Notes: generated from the letters alone by a model not told the origin. Numbered from the stretch's first letter, positions 1-9,472 are shown. The stretch is DNA of 64,000 nt from Bacteroidota bacterium (GCA_018267095.1 JAFDZC010000006.1:248001-312000); one strand, 5' to 3'. Numbers and translations are program-made.

Positions 1-1
1 G

Positions 2-448
2 GACAAACAAGCCCGCGAAATTGACAATGCATTACCCGGTGCTGATGTAGTTCGTGTAGGTGAAGGAATCAAACTTGTTTTGGGTGAAAATGCAGTTCGT
101 TTTGATTTCAATAAATCAACCTTGACCAGCCAAGCCAAAGCCAACTTAGACAAATTGGTAAAAGTTTTTACTGAATACCCAGACACCAACATCGTTATTT
201 ATGGTTATACTGATAACAAAGGTGCCGCTGATTATAATTTGAAACTCTCACAAGACAGAGCCAATGCTGTAAAAGCTTATTTGACTAAAAAAGGATTGGT
301 CGCCAGTCGATTTACCACCACGGGTATGGGTATGGCAGATCCTATTGAATCAAATGATACGGATGCAGGACGAAGCAAAAATCGTCGCGTTGAATTTGCC
401 ATTACAGCCAATGATAAAATGGTTCAAGACGCACAAAACGGAAAATAA
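2..448 (+). CDS. OmpA family protein, C-terminal part (5' end outside window)
   Basis: The reading frame is open from the first codon of the window, so the gene is truncated at its 5' end. The visible 148 residues contain an OmpA C-terminal peptidoglycan-binding domain: RFDFNKSTLTSQAKANLDKL, then a YGYTDNKGAADYNLKLSQDRA segment (the NX2LSxxRA signature) and the closing R-S-K-N-R-R-V-E motif. The family anchors the outer membrane non-covalently to peptidoglycan. The N-terminus (signal or lipobox, and perhaps a glycine zipper as in YiaD-type proteins) cannot be seen. A strong hairpin terminator follows. Domain assignment is sure; the exact subfamily is not. Confidence 0.9.
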   Translation, partial: DKQAREIDNALPGADVVRVGEGIKLVLGENAVRFDFNKSTLTSQAKANLDKLVKVFTEYPDTNIVIYGYTDNKGAADYNLKLSQDRANAVKAYLTKKGLVASRFTTTGMGMADPIESNDTDAGRSKNRRVEFAITANDKMVQDAQNGK

Positions 449-465
449 TCAATCGCCATAAAAAC

Positions 466-495
466 AAAAAGCTGCTCAAACGGGCAGCTTTTTTT
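466..495. terminator. Bidirectional intrinsic terminator
   Basis: A 7-bp stem AAGCTGC/GCAGCTT with an 8-nt loop is flanked by A-rich sequence on the left and a T-run on the right. It lies between the ends of the convergent ompA-like gene and the large repeat protein, so it can serve both. Confidence 0.8.
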
Positions 496-512
496 ATGAT
501 TTTTTCCAAGGT

Positions 513-3416
513 TTATCGAACTTGATGTACTTCAAAAAAGGTTTTTCCAGAATAAGAATCAATCGTAACACCGCTTTGGTAATTTTCAGCATAGATTTCG
601 ATATAATCGCCTGCCACAAGATAAACCAAGCAATTAATAGTTCTTGAAACCGGCCCATTGGCGGTGTGATTTCCACCATTTTCTTGATAAAAGCTGCCAT
701 TCTTGCGAACGCCAATTGAATAATATTGTGTATTGGCTTGCGCATCGGTAAAATAACCGGCATTGACTTGATAATATCCGGTTTTAGCAGCGACAAATCG
801 GCTGCTACCTGAATTAAATTCTGAGTTAGCGTCAAAAGCGGTTGTGCTAAAGTTGATTAATTGCCAGCCGGATGTTGCTAGCGCAAGTCCACTGCCGAGG
901 TTGGCGCGCATCACCGAAAAAGTACTGGCAGGATTATCGACCCAGCTGGTTGCTCCGGCGCCGTTGGTTTGTAAAACTTGTCCGTTGTTGCCGCGTGTGG
1001 TTGGCAAAGCATAACCGGTTACCGCCGGATTTCCGATTTGAACCTGACCATTCGCCCGAAGAATGTTGTTGTCAAATTCACCATAAATCAATGAATTATT
1101 CGCGTCGGCATTCGTGTTTTCAATATACAAACGATTGCTGCCTGCTTCGTTATAACCCGCTTGATTTCCGATAAAAACATTGCTGTTTCCTGTTAAATTT
1201 GAATAACCGGCTTGGTATCCGATTCCAACATTGTTGTTTCCTGTAGTATTGCTGTACAAGGCATCGCGACCCAAGGCATTGTTGTACGCGCCAATCGTAT
1301 TGCTGCGCAGAGCCACATAACCCACTCCGGTATTGTTTGAACCTTGCGTGCCTGAAAGCCCATTGGTGGTGGTCAGCGCATTGCGACCGATGGCCACGTT
1401 GCAAACACCTTGTGTGCTTGAATAAAGCGCTCCAACACCCATGGCGGTATTTTCAGTTCCGGATACATTTGAAAACATCGATTGGTCACCAATAGATACG
1501 TTGCGATTTCCGGTAGTGTTCGAAGGCAAAACATTAGTTCCGATGGCCACATTGCGCGTTCCTGTGCCCGATGGATTGACCAGTGAATTAGCGCCAAAAG
1601 ACGTATTCATATTGCCGGAAGTTGTATTTGGATTGCCCAGAAAACCTGCACGAATATTATTTCTTTTAAAGACGATATCTTGATCGTCGGTGGTTCCCAT
1701 AAAATTGGTTGCCGGAACTGTTCCGCTGTTGCCGGTGGTGAGCCAAGAACTGGAATTCAAACTTTGCCAAGTTACATTGCCTAAACCATCGGTTTGCATG
1801 ATTTGGCCGTTGGTTCCGCGTGAAGACGGCATGATGTAATTGTTGGCTGTAGTGGTTCCGATAGAAACTTTTCCTAAGAAATAACCGGCATAGTTGTTTC
1901 CTGATTTTAAAGCTTCTGAATATACTCCGTAATGCGTTCCGCCAGCAGCTGAATCAATAAAATTATACGAACCGTATTTATTACCTGTGCCGATTCCGGT
2001 TAGAGAATTAAAATTTCCGTAGTGGGTCGCATTGCCCGAATTGCTGATGGTATTTGAAACGCCATATTGCTGACCGGTTCCCGCTCCGGAAAGCAAATTT
2101 GAAACTCCGTAATGAATGCCCGCTCCGGTATTGCTGATAGCGTTTGATTGGCCATATTGATCTCCGGCTCCGGCTCCGTTCAAATCAGAATAATATCCGT
2201 AGTGGATTCCACCTCCGGTATTGCTGATGGTGGTGTTGTAGCCAATTTGTTGTCCGGTTCCGGTTCCGGTCAAATCAGTATAACCGCCAAAGTGATTTCC
2301 GCTACCGGTATTGCCAATGCTGTTGTATACACCGTATAAAATTCCGGTTCCGGTTCCACTCAAATTGTTGACCGTTCCAAAGTGGTTTCCGATACCGCTT
2401 CCGCTGAGGTCGTTATAATTTCCGTAATGAATATTATCGCCAGAATTGGTAATGTTGTTGTAATGTCCGTATTGACGACCGGTTCCCGCACCTGAAAGTG
2501 TTGCGTTATAGCCGTAATGCGTTCCAGAACCCGTTCCGCTGAGTACATTGTTGGTTCCGTAATGGGTGTTGTTGCCGGAGTTGGAAATCAGGTTATCACT
2601 GCCGTGTTGTTCACCGCTTCCTGCTCCGTTCAAGTCGGTTAAACTTCCGTAATGGTCACCGCTTCCGGTACCGCTTAATGAACTGCTGATTCCATAATGC
2701 GTATTATTTCCGGTGTTGCTAATGGTATTTCGCGTACCAATTTGTATTCCGGCTCCGGTTCCGGTAATGGTGTTGTAAGTTCCGTAATGCGTTCCGGTTC
2801 CGGTTCCGTTGAGGCTGTTTCCGGTTCCAAAATGACTGCCGTTTCCGGAGTTGTTTACTGTATTGCTCACGCCATAAACCGGATCATTTGAACTTCCGCT
2901 GTGGGTATTGAACAAGGCAGCTTTGTCGGCTCCGTTGTTGTTTCCGTTCGAAAAAATGTTGTTGATACCGCGATCATAGGCAGTTGAAAGTACTTCAAAC
3001 GGATAGGAGGTGGTATTTTTCCCGATGGCTACATTTCCGGTATGGAACATTTGGTCGGTAATAGTGGTCGGTGCTGATGTTGTACCCACTTTGTACCAAT
3101 CGGCGTCTGAATTCATGGTAGAATTCATCCCAATCCAAGTAGATGATATATTGTCCCAATAATAAAATCCGGGTTGATTCAAACCGGAAGTCGTGGTTAA
3201 ATACACCAACATACCTTGTTGTGATGCGGTAGGATTAATCGCCGGAAAGGCATCTATTTTTGGGATGAGTAAACCGTCGGTATTTGATGGCGTAGCTTGA
3301 TTGCTCGACTTGATGTCTAAAACGGCATTGGGACTGGTGGTACCTATTCCAATCTGAGCTAAACAGTTGAACGATAGAAAAAAAGCAATTAAAACGAGGG
3401 GTAGTTTTAGCTTCAT
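513..3416 (-). CDS. Exported repeat protein with 15-residue repeats, head-like repeats and C-terminal C1q-like domain
   Basis: A 967-residue protein from the ATG at 3416, chosen because MKLKLPLVLIAFFLSFNCLAQ is a clean signal peptide; an upstream in-frame ATG at 3452 would bury it. Next comes an IGIGTTSPNAVLDIKSS segment and a DGLLIPK module. Residues 182-496 are 21 consecutive units of exactly 15 residues (consensus G-x-x-N-x-(I/L)-S-(G/N)-(T/S)-G-x-G-x-H-Y). Residues about 602-760 hold (N)VAIG/NVGIG repeats like trimeric autotransporter heads. Residues 834-967 read as a C1q/TNF-like jelly roll (SRFVAAKTGYYQV, YSIGVRKNGS, VYLVAGDYIEIYA). I see no T9SS sorting domain. It is paralogous to the next gene upstream on this strand. 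The role is unknown; a surface adhesin or fibre is plausible. Confidence 0.85.
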   Translation of the reverse strand: MKLKLPLVLIAFFLSFNCLAQIGIGTTSPNAVLDIKSSNQATPSNTDGLLIPKIDAFPAINPTASQQGMLVYLTTTSGLNQPGFYYWDNISSTWIGMNSTMNSDADWYKVGTTSAPTTITDQMFHTGNVAIGKNTTSYPFEVLSTAYDRGINNIFSNGNNNGADKAALFNTHSGSSNDPVYGVSNTVNNSGNGSHFGTGNSLNGTGTGTHYGTYNTITGTGAGIQIGTRNTISNTGNNTHYGISSSLSGTGSGDHYGSLTDLNGAGSGEQHGSDNLISNSGNNTHYGTNNVLSGTGSGTHYGYNATLSGAGTGRQYGHYNNITNSGDNIHYGNYNDLSGSGIGNHFGTVNNLSGTGTGILYGVYNSIGNTGSGNHFGGYTDLTGTGTGQQIGYNTTISNTGGGIHYGYYSDLNGAGAGDQYGQSNAISNTGAGIHYGVSNLLSGAGTGQQYGVSNTISNSGNATHYGNFNSLTGIGTGNKYGSYNFIDSAAGGTHYGVYSEALKSGNNYAGYFLGKVSIGTTTANNYIMPSSRGTNGQIMQTDGLGNVTWQSLNSSSWLTTGNSGTVPATNFMGTTDDQDIVFKRNNIRAGFLGNPNTTSGNMNTSFGANSLVNPSGTGTRNVAIGTNVLPSNTTGNRNVSIGDQSMFSNVSGTENTAMGVGALYSSTQGVCNVAIGRNALTTTNGLSGTQGSNNTGVGYVALRSNTIGAYNNALGRDALYSNTTGNNNVGIGYQAGYSNLTGNSNVFIGNQAGYNEAGSNRLYIENTNADANNSLIYGEFDNNILRANGQVQIGNPAVTGYALPTTRGNNGQVLQTNGAGATSWVDNPASTFSVMRANLGSGLALATSGWQLINFSTTAFDANSEFNSGSSRFVAAKTGYYQVNAGYFTDAQANTQYYSIGVRKNGSFYQENGGNHTANGPVSRTINCLVYLVAGDYIEIYAENYQSGVTIDSYSGKTFFEVHQVR
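1929..2873 (-). repeat. 21 x 45-bp in-frame tandem repeat inside the exported repeat protein
   Basis: Twenty-one uninterrupted 15-codon units with no length variation. Two unit types alternate: N-type (core SN(T/S)GN) and G-type (core SG(T/A)G). The order is N-G-G four times (units 1-12), then N-G four times (units 13-20), then one divergent closing unit with core DSAAGG. This implies 135-bp and 90-bp higher-order repeats. Confidence 0.9.
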
Positions 3417-3523
3417 ATTCTTGTTGTGATGGTTGGGGCAAAAATAAGTCATATTTATATGCGAACCGAATATTATTGGTCAAAATAGCTAGGTCTATTC
3501 AGTTCGTATTCAAACAAATGACC

Positions 3524-5950
3524 TTAATTGTTTTCTTTTGTTTTTTTAGGACGCTCAGAACTTTTGACTTTTTCTTCAGCTTGTTTCATCAATTGTTCAT
3601 ATGAAACAAAGCCTTCTGGCAATAAATCTGGCTTGTAATTTTTTCTTTGTTCTTCTTGAAAGCGAATATTTTGTTCATAATCAACCGGTGGTGGACTGGC
3701 ATATCGGTTGTATTTACGCGTGTCGCCTTTGCCCCAAACCGGATCGTTGCCAAATCGATGATCTTGAAAATGCAAACGTTTGGCCATGATTCTATATGAG
3801 AATGAAATATTTGCGTTTCCACCGTTTTTTTCTTTAACCGTAAAACCTTTATTATCTGAATCTTTAATGACAATTAGTCCATTGCTTTCGCCTTCTTCTT
3901 GCAGAAAAATACGCATCGGATGCTTTTTATCAACAAATATGGTTTCTAAAAATAACGGATCTAAATCAATATGTGCAATGCCATTTCTCAGGGTTCCGCC
4001 GCCAATATCTTCAAACCAAACTTCGGGCGCTTCGGTTACATATAAAAGTTGATTCCCTTTTGAAGTGCCAACGCTGGCCGATTTGGTTCCGTTGGCAATA
4101 ACATGGTTGCCATTGAAATATCCACTGTAATTGTTGTTATTGGCTCTCCAGCCTACTACAGCTGCATCAACGTTGCCAGTGATAATGCCGCCACCGAAGG
4201 CAACACCATATACGCTAAGTCCATAGGCAGAAGTATTATAGGTTCCAAATACACCTATGTGTTGATTACCACTACTAATGCTATTGTAGCCGTAAACGCC
4301 AACTCCTCCGTTCGTTGCTGCTGGGGTTGTACAAGCACCATATATACCGGATCTGGTTGTATTGGTTGAAGTTCCTGAGTAGTTTCCTTGAACCCCTGAA
4401 CCGATACTGGTTCCATAATATACCCCTTGAACTGATGAAAAAGTTGTGGCATTTCCTGTGAGCGTTTCACCCCAAATTCCTGAGCCGTTTTGCGCGGTAT
4501 ATCCACTTGTAGAAAAAGGCAGAGCAGCAGAACCTATCGCAGCCAATGAATCACCGGCATAAGGTGAGGTGGTAGCTCCAATGGCAACTTCGCCATCGGT
4601 AGGATTGATGCGCATTCGCTCAATATTATTAGAATATAATTTAAAAGGCTGTGCGTTGGTGGTTCCGATAAAATCTGTCGCAGTAGCTGCATTTCCGGTA
4701 GTTGACCAAGCAAAATCACTCACATTGTTCCAACTAATTGTTCCTGTTCCGTTGGTGCGCATTACTTGCCCGTTGGTGCCTCGTGAAGGTGGAAAAGTAT
4801 AGATGTTTGAACTGCTGGTTCCGATGCCTACATTTCCTAAAAAATAACCGGCAAAATTGGTAGCACCTGCCTTGAGTACTTCTGAATAAACCCCATAGTG
4901 CGTGCCGCCTGCCGAGGTAACAATTCTGCTGAATAACCCGGTTTTTATTCCGCTTCCGGTACCTTCTAACTGATTAAAAACGCCATAATGATCACCACTA
5001 CCACTGTTGCTGATGTAATTTGAAAAGCCAATGTTAGGTGAGTTGCCTGAACCAATCATTGAATTGTAAAAGCCCCAAGTATTTGAGGTGAGTCCTGGAT
5101 TATCATTCCCCATTAAATTGCGAACCCCATAAGAGAAACCTGTTCCGGTATTGTTATAAATTTCGTTCAATACACCTTCTCGGGTTGCATTGGCAGTTTT
5201 GTTATACATCATATTTCGGAGCCCGACATTAGAGATAGCATTTCCCATTTCATTTTGAATTCCGGTATGTACACCTAAACTCCCAAAAAACGAATTTTGC
5301 ATGGCACTGAACGAAGTTGCGTTTGCACAGTAAACATCATTTTTTATAGTGGTAACAACTCCGGTAGAAGTTCCAGAATAGGTGTTATTCATCACATTTA
5401 CATCATTATTCGACGAACCCGCGTAGGCATTATAAATACCTTTATTGGTTACAAATGGAGTAGTAGTTGTACTCGTGGTGGACACAGCTACAGTAGTGTC
5501 AACATTGCTTGATGCTACGTCAAGAGTATAATCAGCCGTGTTTTTGCCAATGGCCACATTTCCGGTATGAAACATTTCGTCATTGATTGAAGAGGGCGCT
5601 GTAGTCGTTCCTTCTTTATACCAATCATGGTCGCCATTCATAGATGAGCTAATGCCTACCCAATCCGTAGTGGCTTGATTCCAATAGTAAAACCCGGCAG
5701 GTTTGGCATTCCCACCAAAAGTGGTTGCAGTGGTCAGATAAACCAACATGGCTTGTTGATCTACGGAAGGATTGACCGCCGGAAAAGCATCTATTTTCGG
5801 AATGATGATACCATCCGTACTGGCTGGAGTTGCCTGATTTGATGCTGTAATATCGAGTTGCGCTTTTGGATTGGTGTTGCCAATACCAATTTGCGCTTTT
5901 AAGTTTGATGTGAGGGCGATGAGTGTGAATAAAAATGCTATCCGTTTCAT
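3524..5950 (-). CDS. Exported repeat protein, paralogue of the C1q-domain protein with a different C-terminus
   Basis: An 808-residue protein from the ATG at 5950 (MKRIAFLFTLIALTSNLKAQ signal peptide; an upstream in-frame ATG at 5992 is unlikely). The first 150 residues closely match the neighbouring paralogue: AQIGIGNTNP, DGIIIPKIDAFPAVNP, and the FHTGNVAIGKNT motif. It has only four regular 15-residue units (residues 293-352), preceded by irregular units of 13-18 residues, and the same closing SAGGTHYGVYSE segment. The C-terminus has no C1q domain. Instead it has the module common in such Bacteroidota proteins (APEVWFEDIG, AHIDLDPLFLET, SYRIMAKR), then a charged tail rich in K and E. A tandem duplication followed by domain exchange explains the pair. 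Confidence 0.85.
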   Translation of the reverse strand: MKRIAFLFTLIALTSNLKAQIGIGNTNPKAQLDITASNQATPASTDGIIIPKIDAFPAVNPSVDQQAMLVYLTTATTFGGNAKPAGFYYWNQATTDWVGISSSMNGDHDWYKEGTTTAPSSINDEMFHTGNVAIGKNTADYTLDVASSNVDTTVAVSTTSTTTTPFVTNKGIYNAYAGSSNNDVNVMNNTYSGTSTGVVTTIKNDVYCANATSFSAMQNSFFGSLGVHTGIQNEMGNAISNVGLRNMMYNKTANATREGVLNEIYNNTGTGFSYGVRNLMGNDNPGLTSNTWGFYNSMIGSGNSPNIGFSNYISNSGSGDHYGVFNQLEGTGSGIKTGLFSRIVTSAGGTHYGVYSEVLKAGATNFAGYFLGNVGIGTSSSNIYTFPPSRGTNGQVMRTNGTGTISWNNVSDFAWSTTGNAATATDFIGTTNAQPFKLYSNNIERMRINPTDGEVAIGATTSPYAGDSLAAIGSAALPFSTSGYTAQNGSGIWGETLTGNATTFSSVQGVYYGTSIGSGVQGNYSGTSTNTTRSGIYGACTTPAATNGGVGVYGYNSISSGNQHIGVFGTYNTSAYGLSVYGVAFGGGIITGNVDAAVVGWRANNNNYSGYFNGNHVIANGTKSASVGTSKGNQLLYVTEAPEVWFEDIGGGTLRNGIAHIDLDPLFLETIFVDKKHPMRIFLQEEGESNGLIVIKDSDNKGFTVKEKNGGNANISFSYRIMAKRLHFQDHRFGNDPVWGKGDTRKYNRYASPPPVDYEQNIRFQEEQRKNYKPDLLPEGFVSYEQLMKQAEEKVKSSERPKKTKENN
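4895..5074 (-). repeat. Four 45-bp units, short counterpart of the 21-unit array
   Basis: Four successive 15-codon units (starting G-F-Y-N, G-F-S-N, G-V-F-N and G-L-F-S) with the same G..N.(I/M/L)..(S/T)G spacing as the paralogue's array. The last unit has the same S-A-G-G-T-H-Y core as the paralogue's closing unit. Confidence 0.8.
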
Positions 5951-6103
5951 AGTCAGTATGTTTGTTGGGATAAAAGTAAGATGACCCACCAAAAAGCCCT
6001 AAAAAAAACGATGAATAGAGCATAAACTCGATAACCGGCAAAAATTGATAACTTGTTGCGCTGCCTTTTTTTTACCACCTTTGCCTTGCAAAATCAAACT
6101 CGG

Positions 6104-7051
6104 ATGCTCTTAGTCAATCAATTGTCATTTTCATACCAACAAAAAACAGTTTTGAGCAATATATCTTTCACGCTTGAAACCGGAAAATCGTTGGCTGTTA
6201 TTGGCGAAAGCGGTTGCGGAAAAAGTACTTTGTTGCGGCTTATTTACGGACTTTTAGATGCTGATTCAGGAACCGTTATTTGGAATGGACTGCCCGTTAC
6301 AGGACCCAAGTTTAATTTGGTTCCAGGAGTTGATTCGATGAAATATTTGCCGCAAGATTTTGATTTGATGCCTTTTATTTCAGTCGCTGAAAATGTCGGT
6401 AAATTTTTGTCGAATATTTACCCGCAGTATAAAAAGAATCGCGTTGATGAATTGCTCGATTTGGTTGAAATGACCGAGTTTGCCCACGTAAAAGCCAAGT
6501 TTTTGAGTGGCGGGCAAATGCAACGAGTGGCCTTGGCACGCGTATTGGCTTTAGAACCCGAACTGGTTTTGTTTGACGAACCGTTTAGTCATATCGATAA
6601 TTTCAGGAAAAACCATTTGCGTCGCAGAATTTTCAGTTATCTCAAAAACAAAAACATCGGTTGCATTATTGCCACACATGACCGCGCAGATATTCTGGGT
6701 TTTACCGATGATACTTTGGTCATTAAAGAGACGCAAATGCTGACTTTTGGTTCTTCGGAAGAAGTTTTTAGAAAACCGGCCAGCCGCTATGTGGCATCGC
6801 TTTATGATGAAGTCAGTGTTTTTCCTGCCGAAGTTTTAGGGCTTAGTGAACGTTCAGAGAAAGAAGTTTTGGTTTATCCGTTTCAATTAAAAGTGGTGTC
6901 ACAAAGTTTGTGTCAAGTGCGCGTGGTTCAGTCTTATTTTAGAGGTCATACGTATTTGGTCGAAGCGCGTTTTTTTGATCGAACTATTTTTTTTGAACAC
7001 CCTGTTTTTTTAGTACCACAAACCACGGTTTATTTGCAATATGTTGTCTAA
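6104..7051 (+). CDS. ABC transporter ATP-binding protein
   Basis: 315 residues from the ATG at 6104 (MLLVNQLSFSYQQ); the upstream in-frame ATG at 6053 adds an atypical hydrophobic leader. Motifs in order: Walker A GESGCGKST, Q-loop LPQDFD, signature LSGGQMQRVALAR, Walker B LVLFDEP, and H-loop ATHD. The last 80 or so residues form an extension that may be a TOBE-like domain, as in CysA/PotA-type importer ATPases. No permease or binding protein lies next to it, so the substrate is unknown. It is divergent from the repeat-protein gene and 26 bp upstream of the next start. Confidence 0.9.
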   Translation: MLLVNQLSFSYQQKTVLSNISFTLETGKSLAVIGESGCGKSTLLRLIYGLLDADSGTVIWNGLPVTGPKFNLVPGVDSMKYLPQDFDLMPFISVAENVGKFLSNIYPQYKKNRVDELLDLVEMTEFAHVKAKFLSGGQMQRVALARVLALEPELVLFDEPFSHIDNFRKNHLRRRIFSYLKNKNIGCIIATHDRADILGFTDDTLVIKETQMLTFGSSEEVFRKPASRYVASLYDEVSVFPAEVLGLSERSEKEVLVYPFQLKVVSQSLCQVRVVQSYFRGHTYLVEARFFDRTIFFEHPVFLVPQTTVYLQYVV

Positions 7052-7056
7052 ATTTG
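7049..7056 (+). promoter_or_regulatory. -7 box TAAATTTG for the Asp-box T9SS protein
   Basis: An exact match to the Bacteroidota -7 consensus TAnnTTTG, 21 nt before the ATG at 7078 and overlapping the stop region of the ABC ATPase. It supports the inner start. I see no convincing -33 element. Confidence 0.5.
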
Positions 7057-7077
7057 TGTAGCTTTAAATTATCCCTC

Positions 7078-8361
7078 ATGAAAAAAATATCGCTCGGATT
7101 TCTGCTATTTGCAGTCTTTTCGAATGCTCAGCTTCAATGGCGTCCCTTGGCTTCGGCTGTTACCAACGTAAATAATCAACGTTTTGACGATGTGTATTTT
7201 ATCAACGATAATCTGGGCTGGGCTGCCAACGGAGCCTACGCAGCGGTCTATAAAACCACTGATGGTGGGGCAACTTGGGCTACACAAGTGACCGAAGCTG
7301 ATTTGGGTGGGAATTATTACTTCAGAAATATTGAATTTCTCAATGAAAATATTGGTTTTGTAGGAACCCTCAACAATGTATTTCTCAAAACTACCGATGG
7401 AGGCGAACATTGGAATCCCATTACTATCCCACAACCATCACCGGCCATTTGCGGATTAGCTGCTGCTGGGCCAACCACCATTTACGGTTGTGGCGCTTAT
7501 TTTTCGCCGGCCTATATCATTAAATCAACCGACAGTGGCGAGACTTGGCAATACATCAATATGAGTGCTTATGCTAATGCTTTGGTGGAAGTCTTGTTTT
7601 TAGATGAACTCAACGGATATGCCTCGGGTTCAGATGCTAATGGAGGAGTTATTCTCAAAACCACCGATGGCGGTCAGACTTGGACTATGTTGTACAATAC
7701 TACTGTGCCCGGGGAATACGTATGGAAACTTCAAGTTTTATCGTCGAATCACAATGTTATTTTTGGTTCGGTTGAGGCCAATGCACCCCATTTTGGCAAA
7801 ATGTTACGCTCGTTAGATGGCGGTCAGAATTGGGTGAGTAAACCACTTCCGTATGTGAGTGCTCAAGCCATTGGTTTTATGAATGAAAATCACGGATGGA
7901 TGGGCGGATATGTATCTCAATTAGGTGAAAATTTTCCGATTCTTGAAACTACCGATGGTGGTGACACTTGGGTTGATACCGGTGTAGGCAGTAACTTAAA
8001 CCGTGTTTTTATTTTGAATGATCATTTGGCTTATGCTTCAGGAGCGACCATTTACAAATACAGCGATACAAGTCTGGCAACGAGTAATTTTCACGAAAGC
8101 AACCGAATACCGCTCAAGGCGACTATTCTTCCAAATCCGGTAAAAGATAAACTTAATTTGAGTGTTGAGTTTACCGATCCAGATCATTTGGTGATTGAAT
8201 TATACGATGCTACAGGTCGTTTTATCAAGCAACTAAAACTCGATGAAATTACTACCGCCGGTAAGCGACAGTATACTTTTGATTTTCCTTATGCAGCCGG
8301 CGCTTATATGATTAATTTGCACAACAACACCGGAAGGCAGTCAATCAAATTCCTCAAGTAA
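7078..8361 (+). CDS. Secreted Asp-box (YCF48/BNR-like) beta-propeller protein with T9SS type A sorting domain
   Basis: 427 residues from the ATG at 7078, starting with the signal peptide MKKISLGFLLFAVFSNAQ. Six Asp-box motifs (S/T-x-D-x-G-x-x-W) are visible: TTDGGATW, TTDGGEHW, STDSGETW, TTDGGQTW, SLDGGQNW and TTDGGDTW. These indicate a YCF48/sialidase-like propeller. The C-terminal 80 residues carry the type A sorting signal (ILPNPVKDKLNLS, YDATGRFIKQL, GAYMINL, ending IKFLK). It should therefore be exported by Sec, moved across the outer membrane by the type IX system and attached to the surface or released. Ligand or enzymatic role unknown. Confidence 0.9.
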   Translation: MKKISLGFLLFAVFSNAQLQWRPLASAVTNVNNQRFDDVYFINDNLGWAANGAYAAVYKTTDGGATWATQVTEADLGGNYYFRNIEFLNENIGFVGTLNNVFLKTTDGGEHWNPITIPQPSPAICGLAAAGPTTIYGCGAYFSPAYIIKSTDSGETWQYINMSAYANALVEVLFLDELNGYASGSDANGGVILKTTDGGQTWTMLYNTTVPGEYVWKLQVLSSNHNVIFGSVEANAPHFGKMLRSLDGGQNWVSKPLPYVSAQAIGFMNENHGWMGGYVSQLGENFPILETTDGGDTWVDTGVGSNLNRVFILNDHLAYASGATIYKYSDTSLATSNFHESNRIPLKATILPNPVKDKLNLSVEFTDPDHLVIELYDATGRFIKQLKLDEITTAGKRQYTFDFPYAAGAYMINLHNNTGRQSIKFLK

Positions 8362-8414
8362 AAAGCTTGTTTTAAAATATGCTCAGATTTAGGCAATTGA
8401 AAAAGACAATTGTT

Positions 8415-8422
8415 TACATTTG
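8415..8422 (+). promoter_or_regulatory. -7 box TACATTTG for fabH
   Basis: An exact TAnnTTTG match 28 nt upstream of the fabH ATG. Two CAATTG hexamers lie just upstream. No well-spaced -33 element is seen. Confidence 0.5.
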
Positions 8423-8450
8423 AGCATCATTTTTTATTAAAAAGCTACTT

Positions 8451-9467
8451 ATGACTTATCATTCCCGAATAGCCGGACTCGGATATTATGTGCCGCCACG
8501 CGTGGTAACCAACGAAGATTTATCGAAAATTATGGATACCAATGACGAGTGGATTCAGGAGCGCACCGGAATTCAACAGCGTCGTCATGTAGTCAAAGGC
8601 GATGGCGATACTACGACGACCATGGGTATCAAAGCGGCCAAGATTGCCATTGAGCGTTCAGGCTTGACCCCTCAGGATATTGACTTTATTGTTTTTGCTA
8701 CTTTATCTCCGGATTACTATTTTCCGGGGCCGGGTGTGACTTTGCAAAAAGAACTCGGTATGCGAACCGTGGGTGCTTTGGACATTCGCAACCAATGTTC
8801 TGGTTTTGTTTATGCGCTTTCGATTGCCGATCAGTACATTAAAAATGGCATGTATCAAAACGTTTTGATTGTGGGCTCTGAATTGCATTCAATTGGTTTG
8901 GATATGACTACGCGTGGTCGTGGTGTATCGGTGATTTTTGGCGATGGAGCAGGAGCAGCGGTACTCAGTCGTGAGACAGATTTATCCAAAGGTGTATTGT
9001 CAACTCATTTGCACTCTGAAGGCGAACACGCTTTAGAATTGGCTTTGCAAGCACCGGGTATGGGCGGTCGTTGGGTAACTGATATTTTGGCCGATCACAA
9101 TCCGGAGGATGAAAGCTATTATCCGTATATGAATGGTCAGTTTGTATTTAAAAACGCCGTGGCTCGTTTTAGCGAAGTCATCAACGAAGGTTTGCAAACC
9201 AATGATTTGAATGTTTCAGATATAGATATGCTCATTCCGCATCAAGCCAATTTGCGCATCTCACAATTTATTCAGAAAAAATTCAATCTCAGCGATGATC
9301 AAGTATTTAACAACATTCAGAAATACGGAAATACCACAGCCGCTTCGATTCCGATTGCCCTTACCGAAGCTTGGGAAGCCGGAAAAATTAAATCAGGCGA
9401 TTTAGTGGTTTTGGCCGCTTTTGGCAGTGGATTTACTTGGGCCAGCGCGATTATTCGATGGTCATAA
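8451..9467 (+). CDS. fabH: 3-oxoacyl-ACP synthase III family protein (FabH-like)
   Basis: 338 residues, the usual length of KAS III. The catalytic triad is visible: Cys116 in NQCSGF, His264 in IPHQAN, and Asn294 in KYGNTTA. The glycine-rich FGDGAGAAVL motif and the C-terminal AAFGSGFTWAS are also present. KAS III condenses an acyl-CoA primer with malonyl-ACP to start fatty-acid synthesis. The gene stands alone, without plsX, rpmF or acpP beside it, so this may be a second FabH-type copy, or one acting on branched or unusual primers. It has its own -7 box and a clear terminator, so it is monocistronic. Confidence 0.88.
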   Translation: MTYHSRIAGLGYYVPPRVVTNEDLSKIMDTNDEWIQERTGIQQRRHVVKGDGDTTTTMGIKAAKIAIERSGLTPQDIDFIVFATLSPDYYFPGPGVTLQKELGMRTVGALDIRNQCSGFVYALSIADQYIKNGMYQNVLIVGSELHSIGLDMTTRGRGVSVIFGDGAGAAVLSRETDLSKGVLSTHLHSEGEHALELALQAPGMGGRWVTDILADHNPEDESYYPYMNGQFVFKNAVARFSEVINEGLQTNDLNVSDIDMLIPHQANLRISQFIQKKFNLSDDQVFNNIQKYGNTTAASIPIALTEAWEAGKIKSGDLVVLAAFGSGFTWASAIIRWS

Positions 9468-9472
9468 AAATA

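Noticed and set aside
1929-2873. Possible CRISPR or satellite array
   Set aside because: The 45-bp units are an exact multiple of three, stay in one open frame without stops and have no spacers, so they are coding repeats.
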